Source: CAVPNY01 sp963706905 (GTDB lineage Bacteria; Chloroflexota; Anaerolineae; Anaerolineales; UBA4823). Taken from it: DNA of 64,000 bases. Where the stretch lies: the NCBI GenBank assembly GCA_963706905.1, contig CAVPNY010000009.1, positions 62,001-126,000 of the forward strand, read 5' to 3'. Both the position numbers and the translations under genes were made by a program. The notes beneath the pieces were generated by a model. The model searched no databases, was not told the origin of the DNA, and saw only the letters and a list, made by a program, of their open reading frames with translations. This document shows positions 56,963-64,000 of the stretch, in pieces (positions within the stretch are counted from its first letter, which is position 1; each line of letters opens with the position of its first letter).

Positions 56963-57433
56963 ATGGAAACAAAAGTAACCTGGCATGGAAGAATGAGCTT
57001 TACCGGCAGCGCGGAGACCGGATTCACAGTTCCATTGGGGGCAAGTACAAGCGTGGGCGGGGATGAAGATGGCTTTATTCCAATGGAATTGATCGCTACC
57101 GGCCTGGCGGGCTGCACAGCCATGGATGTGATCTCGATCCTGCTAAAGAAACGAGAAGAAGTCACGAATTTCGAGGTCAAGGTAATTGCCGAGCAAGCCA
57201 GCGAACACCCCAAGGTATTCACCCGAGCCACTATCCAGTATGTGATCACCGGTCAGGGAGTGAGTGAGACCTCAGTTCGCCGGGCAATTGAGCTATCTGC
57301 CACACGCTACTGTCCAGGGCAGGCAATGCTGAGCAAGGTCATGCCGATCGAGTTGAATTATCAGATCTTTGAGGCAGAGGGAGCAGATCGCCGGCTGGTC
57401 ACTAGCGGGGAATTTACTCCCACGCCTCTATAG
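56963..57433 (+). CDS. OsmC/Ohr-family peroxiredoxin
   Basis: The 156-residue product has the two redox cysteines of the family in LAGCTAMDVISILLKKR and ATRYCPGQAMLSK. The ATG at 56963 is chosen over a TTG two codons earlier; the ribosome site is weak. These proteins reduce organic hydroperoxides with thiol donors. Its position 90 nt after the disulfide oxidoreductase suggests a shared thiol-redox role. Confidence 0.92.
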   Translation: METKVTWHGRMSFTGSAETGFTVPLGASTSVGGDEDGFIPMELIATGLAGCTAMDVISILLKKREEVTNFEVKVIAEQASEHPKVFTRATIQYVITGQGVSETSVRRAIELSATRYCPGQAMLSKVMPIELNYQIFEAEGADRRLVTSGEFTPTPL

Positions 57434-57528
57434 ACGACTGACGGACAGACTCAGCCGGGTTCCTTCAGAGACCACGCGCAATGAGCAGCAGGAGAGCAGG
57501 CGCTCTTGTGCCAGGAGGCCTCCAATAA

Positions 57529-58884
57529 CTATTCCGCCGGTGTGCCAGGATTGAGACTGCCTTCGACAATGACATCGTGATCCGGCAGGAGAGTCTCCGC
57601 CTGGCGGACAACACGAACTCCATAGCCGCCCAATCCTACCAGGCTCATTGCAAGCCCACAGAATACGATAATCAACGACATTCCCGCGCCAGGACCGGTT
57701 CCCACCAGCCAGCCGAACGCGGCAGACAGGGGTGTATCCCCATTCATCGCCGGGCCGAAGACATTATCCGCCAACGGACCAGCAAGCAAGGTTGCAATCG
57801 GAGTGACAAACCAGGCAATCAAACGCCGGGTAGCAAAAACCCGTCCCTGGAGATCGGGGACAACCTTAGCCTGCCAGATGGCCTGGTTTGAGCTGTTGAT
57901 CAGCGGGATAAGAAACGCGCTGATGAAATTACCTGCTGCCCACAGTGGTAAGGCACGGCCCAGCCCGATCAGAGTGGCACCGAACAAGCCAGACAAGGTC
58001 CAGCCGGAGAGCACCCCATCCACGCGCCGCTTTGGACCCCCCCAGGCGCTCATGGCCAGCCCGCCAATAACTCCACCAATCGCCCCAGCCGTTTCAACAC
58101 TGGCAAAGATCAAGGCATTATTCCCGGTGCGCGCCAGGATCATCGGCGCGAGCAAAGTGAAAGCCAGCGTGGCAAAGAAATTACCAACCATAAAGACCAG
58201 CTGCAACCCCAGGAGACTGGCGCGCTGAAAGATGTAACGAAAGCCATATGCGGCCTCTTTCAGAATACTGCCCCGGCTGGCTTGACCTTCAGCAGTTGCC
58301 TCTGGTTGGGGGATATGCACGATCAGCAAAGTTCCTACCGCTACAACGAAGGTGACGATATCGATCGATAAAATCCCACCCAGGCCAATTAACGGCAGAA
58401 GAGCACCTGCCAGCAGAGGGGCAAAAATCCCCGAGGAATTTCCAGCCAGCTCATTCAAGGCATGGGCGCGGGCGTAATGCTGTTTTGGCACGATCATTGT
58501 GATGGCTGCCGAATATGCTGGCCATTGGAAAGTCTGGAAGGTGCCGGTGATCGCGCTGGCGATATAGAGATGCCAGATTTGCAGATTTCCAGTCAGATAC
58601 AGTACTAAAATCCCGATTGACGCCAGGCCAGATGCCAGGTCGCTGAGCATCATCATCAGCTTACGATTGGAGCGATCGACGATCACCCCGGCGATTGGGC
58701 TAAAAATGAGCAGCGGCGTCACGTGGAAAAATCCCACCAGCGCCAGGGAGGTCGCCTTTCCGGTCATCTGGTAAGCCCAGATGGTCAAGGCAAAAGCCGA
58801 CATGGACGTGCCAAGCAGTGAAACAGCCTGTCCAATCCAGACAATACTGAATGAGAACATCCCTCGAGGCTGACGAAAGGGCAT
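57529..58884 (-). CDS. MFS transporter (EntS / MFS_3-like)
   Basis: The 451-residue protein has twelve predicted helices and the family loop SPIAGVIVDRSNRKLMMMLSD between helices 2 and 3. The start FSIVWIGQAVSLLGTSMSAFAL matches MFS_3 exporters of small molecules. The substrate is unknown. The neighbouring genes give no clue. It converges on the OsmC gene. Confidence 0.87.
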   Translation of the reverse strand: MPFRQPRGMFSFSIVWIGQAVSLLGTSMSAFALTIWAYQMTGKATSLALVGFFHVTPLLIFSPIAGVIVDRSNRKLMMMLSDLASGLASIGILVLYLTGNLQIWHLYIASAITGTFQTFQWPAYSAAITMIVPKQHYARAHALNELAGNSSGIFAPLLAGALLPLIGLGGILSIDIVTFVVAVGTLLIVHIPQPEATAEGQASRGSILKEAAYGFRYIFQRASLLGLQLVFMVGNFFATLAFTLLAPMILARTGNNALIFASVETAGAIGGVIGGLAMSAWGGPKRRVDGVLSGWTLSGLFGATLIGLGRALPLWAAGNFISAFLIPLINSSNQAIWQAKVVPDLQGRVFATRRLIAWFVTPIATLLAGPLADNVFGPAMNGDTPLSAAFGWLVGTGPGAGMSLIIVFCGLAMSLVGLGGYGVRVVRQAETLLPDHDVIVEGSLNPGTPAE

Positions 58885-58927
58885 GGCGGATAGTCTCTTA
58901 GATTCGTTTTTATTGCATCATCGAAGG

Positions 58928-59482
58928 TTATTGAGCGCTGGCTGCCACCTGGCAAATTTTCTGATTGCGCAGATACTGCTTCAAGGCCTCAGTAGAGTCA
59001 ACATGCAAGGAGCCAGCAGTCGGGACACCGTTGTTTTGACCAAATATAGCATTCGTCTGGGCATGGCGCCCTTCCAGCGGTATTACCAGGTTATCTACGC
59101 TCGAAAAGAACTTATACCCGCTATGCACACGAACAGCAGCTGGATAGTAGAACTCAATGGCAACCATTCCAGGGTTTTGCTGGTAGTCCTGGTATGTTTC
59201 AAACGACATACTCAGTGGATCATAGCGTTTCTCGCCCGACATAGTTTCATTCAAAATTTTAGCCAGGGCGCCAAAGTGATAAGAGCCTGGATTGAACTCA
59301 ATTGTATTGCCAAAGCAATGCACGATCACTCCATTAGGAGTCTCGGCAAAACGGTTCGAGAACCACATCCAATCTCCTGTGCCTAAAGAAATAATCGTAT
59401 AAATGATGATCGCCAGAGTGATGATTACAATGAGAACCAGGTTTAAAACTGATGGATTGCTACGCTGTCCGACAGTTAACAT
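58928..59482 (-). CDS. single-helix membrane-anchored protein of unknown function
   Basis: The second ATG (59482) is preferred because AAAGGA sits at proper distance; the first overlaps it. One membrane helix (about residues 15-35) is followed by an outer domain with WMWFSNRFAETPNGVIVHCFG and AIEFYYPAAVRVHSGYKFF. It could be a periplasmic-type sensing or scaffold domain. No family is recognised. Confidence 0.65.
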   Translation of the reverse strand: MLTVGQRSNPSVLNLVLIVIITLAIIIYTIISLGTGDWMWFSNRFAETPNGVIVHCFGNTIEFNPGSYHFGALAKILNETMSGEKRYDPLSMSFETYQDYQQNPGMVAIEFYYPAAVRVHSGYKFFSSVDNLVIPLEGRHAQTNAIFGQNNGVPTAGSLHVDSTEALKQYLRNQKICQVAASAQ

Positions 59483-59597
59483 ACTTTCCATCCTTTCCAG
59501 ATCCTTTTGTAAGTACTGCTAAACAATTCTCCTAATCAGGATGATTGCCATGATGAATACCTGAGGAATGTGTGAAAGGTTCAAGCAGCCCAGTTAG

Positions 59598-59981
59598 TTA
59601 TTCGATAAAAATCTCGACATGCTCGCCATCTTCCTCATCTACAACATCGACGATTTTCCCTTCTACTCCAGAGCGAAGCATTTCCATTAACTGTTCGGTC
59701 TTCAAGTCGCCCACTTCTGGAGCGAACTGCGCTCCGATCTGCATGCCCCATTCCATCAAGCCGAGTGGAATGTTGACTGTAGTCTTGGTTTTTCCTGAGT
59801 TGGTATCCGTGACACGTACCCGAAACCAGCGCGCCTCACCGCCTGAACGGACAGCAAGTTTGCCTTTACTGCTTTTCTGGCTGCCGCCTAACGCAGCGAG
59901 CAGTTTGGCACCTTCCTCAGCGGTAATTTTGCCTTCCCGGATCATGCTCAAGATCTTCATGCGTTCTTCTGTGGTTGCCAT
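59598..59981 (-). CDS. SHOCT-like motif protein (127 aa)
   Basis: The N-terminus holds the short motif ILSMIREGKITAEEGAKLLAAL, as in SHOCT/YvlB-type modules. A small beta-rich domain follows (FRVRVTDTNSGKTKTTVNIP) with helix DLKTEQLMEMLRSG and an acidic end, DEEDGEHVEIFIE. No membrane segment. It appears to be the soluble counterpart of the next gene, whose N-terminal motif and C-terminal acidic ending are the same. Confidence 0.7.
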   Translation of the reverse strand: MATTEERMKILSMIREGKITAEEGAKLLAALGGSQKSSKGKLAVRSGGEARWFRVRVTDTNSGKTKTTVNIPLGLMEWGMQIGAQFAPEVGDLKTEQLMEMLRSGVEGKIVDVVDEEDGEHVEIFIE

Positions 59982-60002
59982 GTGAGCACCTCCATCCTTA
60001 TC

Positions 60003-60701
60003 TCATCCAATATAAATTTGAACCTGCTCCCCATCTTCGCCTTCATCGACTTCGATATAGAAAGGCGCTTCAGGGCCTGTGGTATTCCCCAGGGCCAGGA
60101 TCATCTCATCCAGCCCAGTCTGGTCTAACTTTGGAATGTAACGACCAAAATTGCGTACAAACCAAGCTGCAAAGCGTAACGGCAATGGGAAACTAATGGC
60201 AATGGTCTGCGGTCTTTCACCCGGTTTCTGGTGAACCCGCAGGTGTAACCAGCGGGAGGTCCGGCTGCTGACAGCCAGCGCCATCACTGCGACTCCCAGC
60301 AAGAAGGGTAACCAGGCGCACCCGAACCAGAACCCGAAACCGGATGCCATGTAAGCCCAGAACATTAAGAGGCCACCAAGAACAGTAATGCCGACCCCTA
60401 CCCACAAGGGAATCTGCCACCAACGCCGCCATTTATCAATCTGCTCATCGAATTCACCAAGCGGTGGACCAGACCGTCCATCGATTACCTCACCGGTCTC
60501 TGCTGCAGGGGACTCACCTCCTAGTGGCGGACTGCCGGCAGGAACCGTCTCCGGTGGGGGCACATCCTCGAAATCTGCCTGGTCTGCTTCACTTTCGAAT
60601 GCCTGGAGCAAACGAGCACCTTCTTCGGCTGTTATAACCCCGCTTTCGATCATCGACAGGATTTGCATGTGCGGATTCTGCTCACCTTTTTGTTCCATCA
60701 T
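60003..60701 (-). CDS. SHOCT-like motif membrane protein (232 aa)
   Basis: The start MMEQKGEQNPHMQILSMIESGVI is followed by TAEEGARLLQAF, the same motif as its neighbour. An acidic, proline-rich linker follows, then two membrane helices (about 95-145), a basic part (SSRTSRWLHLRVHQKP) and a C-terminal domain ending DEGEDGEQVQIYIG. The ATG overlaps the upstream gene by 4 nt, so the operon is translationally coupled. Confidence 0.72.
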   Translation of the reverse strand: MMEQKGEQNPHMQILSMIESGVITAEEGARLLQAFESEADQADFEDVPPPETVPAGSPPLGGESPAAETGEVIDGRSGPPLGEFDEQIDKWRRWWQIPLWVGVGITVLGGLLMFWAYMASGFGFWFGCAWLPFLLGVAVMALAVSSRTSRWLHLRVHQKPGERPQTIAISFPLPLRFAAWFVRNFGRYIPKLDQTGLDEMILALGNTTGPEAPFYIEVDEGEDGEQVQIYIG

Positions 60702-61963
60702 GCCTGCTTGCCTTCCAGAGCTGCCAATAGTTGCTCAGCCTGCTCAATTGTGATCTGCTGTTGTTCCAGCATTTGTAAGACGAGCAATCGTTCTTCATCA
60801 GATACCGGTTGGCTAGGGGGTTCTGACTGGGGAGACGCCCATTCATATGGCTCCGGTCGTCTTCGCCGGTCGCGGGCTGCCATCTCTGCAGAACGCGCTT
60901 TCAGCTCTGCGCGCCGACGAGCGGATTCCAGCTTACGCTGCAAACGTTCCTGAGCACGCTGCATTTTCTCGTGGGCGCGGGCAGCTGCTTGCTCGCTGGC
61001 CTGACGAGCCCGCTGATTAATGCGCTCAAACTCCTCTGCAGAAAGGCCGATCGTCCCAACCATCTTGGGTAAGTTGGCTAATTGCGTTTCAATCTGTTGT
61101 TCAAGCATCTCCATTTGGGCGGAAATTTGTTGAGTCACCTGCTCGGTGATAGCATTCGCCATGCTATCCAAATCCTCGCCGATCTCGACATCCAGGTCCT
61201 GCATGCCCCAATCTGCTGGGAGTACGCCGATCCCAAGATTGCCTTCCGCAGAAAGAGTTAATTCAGCTTCCTGGTCACCCAAATTAAAGCTGAACGGCGC
61301 CGTGAGCCGGTCCACCAGCTCCAGATCCGGGATCTTGATGGAAAGCGAGTCAGCTCGAGGGATGCTAATTTTCACACTGGCATCCGCAGGGATGCGGCAA
61401 AACAGATTGCCCCCGGCGGTGAAGTTATAGGAGTTGCCAGGCCCTGGATCCAGGTTCAGGGTGAGATTGCCCTCTGCTCGGGCTGATCCATTGCCATCCA
61501 GATCGCTGATCGACAGGCTGCCTTCGACTTCCTTCTCGACCACAAAATTACCCTGAACATCTGAGATGCTGGCATTTCCCTCGACTTTCCCAACTCTTAG
61601 ATCCCCAGTGATATTCTTGGCCGCCAGGTTTCCACTGACAGTCTCCAGAGAAACGGTTCCCACGCTGCGCAAAGTCAGGTTGCCATCCACGCGTTGGATC
61701 AGCAAAGTACCCTCAATTGATTTGAGGGTGGCATTGCCACTGACGCGCTCAATGCGCACGTCAGCCTCATAGGGTACGCGCACTGTGCAGTTTTTTTGGC
61801 AGCGCACCCAAATCTCCTCACCCTGCTGTTGAAGGGTCACATCAAACTCTGACGAGCTCATGCCAACGACTGCCAGCTCATCCGAGCCCTTAAGAGTCAA
61901 CTCTCCATCGATCCACAGAACCACCTTCTGATGGCTGGTGGCTGGCATGGATTTTTTCTCCAT
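60698..61963 (-). CDS. DUF4097-like beta-helix protein with C-terminal SHOCT-like motif
   Basis: Residues 40-260 are short repeats of the kind VSGNATLKSIEGTLLIQRVDG, a right-handed beta-helix typical of DUF4097 adhesin-like domains. A helical, arginine- and glutamine-rich coiled coil follows (about 290-375). The end has VLQMLEQQQITIEQAEQLLAAL, the motif shared with its neighbours. There is no signal peptide. Firmicute relatives (YvlB, LiaX) act in envelope-stress signalling. Confidence 0.78.
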   Translation of the reverse strand: MEKKSMPATSHQKVVLWIDGELTLKGSDELAVVGMSSSEFDVTLQQQGEEIWVRCQKNCTVRVPYEADVRIERVSGNATLKSIEGTLLIQRVDGNLTLRSVGTVSLETVSGNLAAKNITGDLRVGKVEGNASISDVQGNFVVEKEVEGSLSISDLDGNGSARAEGNLTLNLDPGPGNSYNFTAGGNLFCRIPADASVKISIPRADSLSIKIPDLELVDRLTAPFSFNLGDQEAELTLSAEGNLGIGVLPADWGMQDLDVEIGEDLDSMANAITEQVTQQISAQMEMLEQQIETQLANLPKMVGTIGLSAEEFERINQRARQASEQAAARAHEKMQRAQERLQRKLESARRRAELKARSAEMAARDRRRRPEPYEWASPQSEPPSQPVSDEERLLVLQMLEQQQITIEQAEQLLAALEGKQA

Positions 61964-61965
61964 GA

Positions 61966-62349
61966 TTACGCCTCACCTTCCTGCAAGATGCGCATGGCTT
62001 CATCGTAAGAGATATTACCCTGCTCCAGGCTTTCCAACACCTTGCGCCGCTCATCATCTGACATGCGGATAGGTTCCTCGCCGCCAGGTTCATAGCCCAG
62101 GGCGCGAATGACTTCGTGCAGGCGGTTGCGGATGGTCGGGTACGACAATCCAATCTCGTCTTCCATGCGATTAATCTTGCCCTCGCAGCGCACGAACGTC
62201 TCCACAAAACTGAGCTGGTCCGGGGTCAGCCGCTCGAAAGCGCCAGAAACGAAACGGCCTTCATAAGTCGTATCACATTCCTGGCAATGCAGGCGGGTGA
62301 CCACAACTTCACCACCGCACAGGGGACATTTATGGGGTAAGGTCTGCAT
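61966..62349 (-). CDS. DUF2089-type zinc-ribbon transcription regulator
   Basis: The N-terminus has two knuckles, CPLCGGEV and CQECDTTYEG. A helix-turn-helix follows (FVRCEGKINRMEDEIGLSYPTIRNRL), as in DUF2089 proteins. The C-terminus carries the helical motif VLESLEQGNISYDEAMRIL, similar to that of the three genes downstream. It is first in the operon, with a consensus promoter 90 nt upstream, and probably autoregulates it. Confidence 0.85.
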   Translation of the reverse strand: MQTLPHKCPLCGGEVVVTRLHCQECDTTYEGRFVSGAFERLTPDQLSFVETFVRCEGKINRMEDEIGLSYPTIRNRLHEVIRALGYEPGGEEPIRMSDDERRKVLESLEQGNISYDEAMRILQEGEA

Positions 62350-62440
62350 AGCTCATGTCCTTCTTAAAGTTTAGGCACACGAACCCGGAAACCCGAGATG
62401 AAGTCTCGAAAATCCAGGTTGTTTCTCTTCTATATTCGAT

Positions 62441-62468
62441 ATTATAGTCAATATAAGAAATTTGTCAA
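62441..62468 (-). promoter_or_regulatory. consensus promoter of the DUF2089-SHOCT operon
   Basis: On the minus strand TTGACA (62463-62468) and TATAAT (62441-62446) are both perfect and separated by 16 nt. The heptamer TCAATAT (62448-62454, plus strand) lies inside the spacer. Confidence 0.85.
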
Positions 62469-62477
62469 GAGACTATT

Positions 62478-62504
62478 TTCAATATTATCAAATATAATAT
62501 TGAA
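62478..62504. promoter_or_regulatory. 10-bp inverted repeat upstream of the promoter
   Basis: TTCAATATTA (62478-62487) pairs exactly with TAATATTGAA (62495-62504) across 7 nt. It lies 10 nt upstream of the -35 box. It could be an activator or autoregulator site of the DUF2089 protein, or simply AT-rich curved DNA. Confidence 0.55.
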
Positions 62505-62574
62505 ATTATTTATATTTTGATACTGACTTTTGAGATTTTTGATTGCCCCCAACTCAAGCTCTATTCCAGACCCG

Positions 62575-64000
62575 TTATTCTCTCTCTCCTGCAGTGATGA
62601 AGCTGGGCTGGTTAGAGCACACACAGGCGGTCACCGTGCGACCAAAGCGCGTCAGAGTTCCCAGATAAGGCACAGCGCCATTATGGGCTACCCAACCTTC
62701 CAAATTGAAGGCCAGCGGTCCCTCTGCCAGGATCCATTCGCCGTTGTATAGGCGAGCAATATGGACGTGCGTCCCAGTGCTGGTGCCGCCTTCACAAGAG
62801 GGGTGCCCTAACGGTTGTCCGGCTTCTACCTCCGTCCCTACTACCGCCCGACCTTCAGTTGCCAAATGCAGGTAGAAGACCACCCAGCCCGTGCGCTCAT
62901 CTCCATCTTTGTCCAGATCCAGAACGACAATACCCGGTTCGGAGCGGATTACCAGCCCGGGAGCAACCGCGGTGACCCATTCCTGGGATGGCACACAACC
63001 ACCTTTTACAGATGGCGGGGCAAAATCGATGGCCGCGAAAGGCGCCCCGGTTCCCCAGCCAGTGTGTGGTCCCCCGGTCAGCGCCCAAGTAGTGTCCACT
63101 TCGAAAGGAAGAAGAAAGGCTGGCTGAGTCAGACTGCCGGGGATGTGCGGCTGGTCCGCCTGCCAGGGATCACCAAAGAGGGTCTGGTATGTACTGGCAA
63201 CACCACCTGGGCCAGTCGCTTGGTGATACTTCTCGGGTGGGTAAAGCAATGAAAAATAATACTGCAGGGCGACGGTGGCTGCGTTTTGCCAGGGATCAGG
63301 CCGCTCGAGGCTGCCATCTTGTAGAGTGATAGATTGTAATTCCCCACTGCGCCAGGGGTAATATCCGTTGTTAAGCCTATTTGCCGCCAATACTAATTGA
63401 AGGTAGAGACCATGATACTTGCGGTCGACCATCTCCAAGGGGTAAACCGTGCTCTGCTCCGGCAAGTCTGGCTGGCTTAGCGCCCCAGCTTGGAATTCCA
63501 GCAAAGCAAGCATCAGGCGCGGGCTGACACCGAAATTGCGCGCCACCAGGTCGATGATCTCCGCACCGCTGCGATTAGCATCGGCAGCGTATTCACGATA
63601 CCCGTTCAACCAGCCCGGCCACTGGTCGACGAAGGCCTGTGTATCAAATTCCACCTGCGCTGGCCCGTTGATAAACAGGCTGTCTGGCAAGATCTGGAAG
63701 GAGGAGCCCCACAGCGGCTCGTAGTAAATCGGGATTTTCATTGGCATCCCCGGTGGGAGCGTGGTGACATCCAGAGGAATGATCGGATTAGCCTGGCGGA
63801 TCTCATCGATACTCGTATTGAAGCGTACCGCCAGAGCCGGCATATTGTCACCGGTCTGGACTGTGTAATCTACCAACTCACCTGGAGAGTAAGGCGGACG
63901 AGTTGGCAAAGGAGTCACCTCAGGGGCAATCTCCTGAACACTTTGATCAAGCGGGGTGGTTAAGGCAGCCTGAGCGGCAGGCATCACCACAGGCGCGGGC
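62575..64000 (-). CDS. LysM-containing M23-type cell wall peptidase (partial at window end)
   Basis: The frame is open to the end of the window; an ATG at 63990 exists, but no signal peptide is seen, so the true start lies beyond. A LysM domain (YTVQTGDNMPALAVRFNTSIDEIRQANP) precedes a helical domain with MLALLEFQAGAL. The peptidase part has GPHTGWGTGAPFAAIDF and the late zinc-ligand motif GTHVHIAR. The domains suggest binding and cleavage of peptidoglycan outside the cell. The C-terminus is short and holds paired cysteines (CVCSN). Confidence 0.85.
   Translation of the reverse strand, partial: PAPVVMPAAQAALTTPLDQSVQEIAPEVTPLPTRPPYSPGELVDYTVQTGDNMPALAVRFNTSIDEIRQANPIIPLDVTTLPPGMPMKIPIYYEPLWGSSFQILPDSLFINGPAQVEFDTQAFVDQWPGWLNGYREYAADANRSGAEIIDLVARNFGVSPRLMLALLEFQAGALSQPDLPEQSTVYPLEMVDRKYHGLYLQLVLAANRLNNGYYPWRSGELQSITLQDGSLERPDPWQNAATVALQYYFSLLYPPEKYHQATGPGGVASTYQTLFGDPWQADQPHIPGSLTQPAFLLPFEVDTTWALTGGPHTGWGTGAPFAAIDFAPPSVKGGCVPSQEWVTAVAPGLVIRSEPGIVVLDLDKDGDERTGWVVFYLHLATEGRAVVGTEVEAGQPLGHPSCEGGTSTGTHVHIARLYNGEWILAEGPLAFNLEGWVAHNGAVPYLGTLTRFGRTVTACVCSNQPSFITAGERE

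Overview
The window looks like a chromosomal segment of a Chloroflexota bacterium, most likely of the Anaerolineae type. This is inferred from gene content, not from any rRNA or database match. The supporting traits are an archaeal-type isoprenoid block (mevalonate kinase plus isopentenyl phosphate kinase), a topoisomerase I with an extra N-terminal zinc ribbon, many META-domain and DUF4097/SHOCT-like proteins, and the gene order ffh-rpsP-KH-rimM. TGA is a normal stop throughout (for example in rpiA and the phosphomannose guanylyltransferase neighbourhood).

Layout. 1-2.5 kb: the tail of galU, a winged-helix regulator with a degenerate receiver, then rpiA (frameshifted) and rpe. 2.5-7 kb: membrane proteins, including two near-identical four-helix phage_holin_4_2/YvlD-like proteins and a membrane-bound PIG-L deacetylase. 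7-14.3 kb: a C-poor stretch without genes, then an operon on the minus strand (zinc ribbon, META protein, unknown protein, META-beta-lactamase-META lipoprotein, ABC ATPase, ABC-2 permease, NmrA-like protein). Almost every gene there is shredded by single-base indels while motifs stay intact. 14.5-20 kb: an amidase lipoprotein, a third holin-like paralogue, an esterase-like hydrolase and small stress-type membrane proteins. 20-25 kb: a NarL-type response regulator and a very large sensor kinase broken by homopolymer indels. 25-28.5 kb: a SbnI/SerK-like ParB-fold protein and a two-subunit CoA-transferase, both preceded by the same promoter module, and a DegV protein. 28.56-30.06 kb: a complete ISNCY-type insertion sequence with a 17-bp target duplication ending at the -35 box of ffh.

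30-38.8 kb holds housekeeping genes on the plus strand (ffh, rpsP, khpA-like, rimM, dprA, mannose-1-phosphate guanylyltransferase, topA). 38.9-43.3 kb on the minus strand holds greA, a dGTPase-like HD hydrolase, isopentenyl phosphate kinase, mevalonate kinase and a UbiA prenyltransferase. 43.4-51.2 kb is metabolic (PfkB kinase, M20 peptidase, ADP-forming acyl-CoA synthetase, GH36 alpha-galactosidase, squalene/phytoene synthase-like enzyme). 52-57.4 kb links polyhydroxyalkanoate granule functions (phasin, PhaR) with an ECF sigma factor, a zinc anti-sigma factor and thiol-redox genes. 57.5-64 kb carries an MFS transporter and an envelope-stress-like operon of four proteins sharing one short SHOCT-like motif, then a LysM/M23 peptidase cut by the window end.

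The most notable observation is at 56201-56872. A protein disulfide oxidoreductase reads straight through an in-frame TGA that replaces the first cysteine of its second CPYC motif. A 6-bp stem-loop starts 11 nt after the TGA, the layout expected of a bacterial SECIS element. I propose it as a selenocysteine-containing oxidoreductase (UPYC), sitting downstream of a sigma/anti-sigma pair with an RsrA-like Hx3Cx2C zinc motif and followed by an OsmC-type peroxidase.

Frameshifts elsewhere (rpiA, sensor kinase, UbiB-like kinase, the 7.6-14.2 kb operon) are single-base indels, several in short G or C runs. They may be consensus errors and not real lesions.
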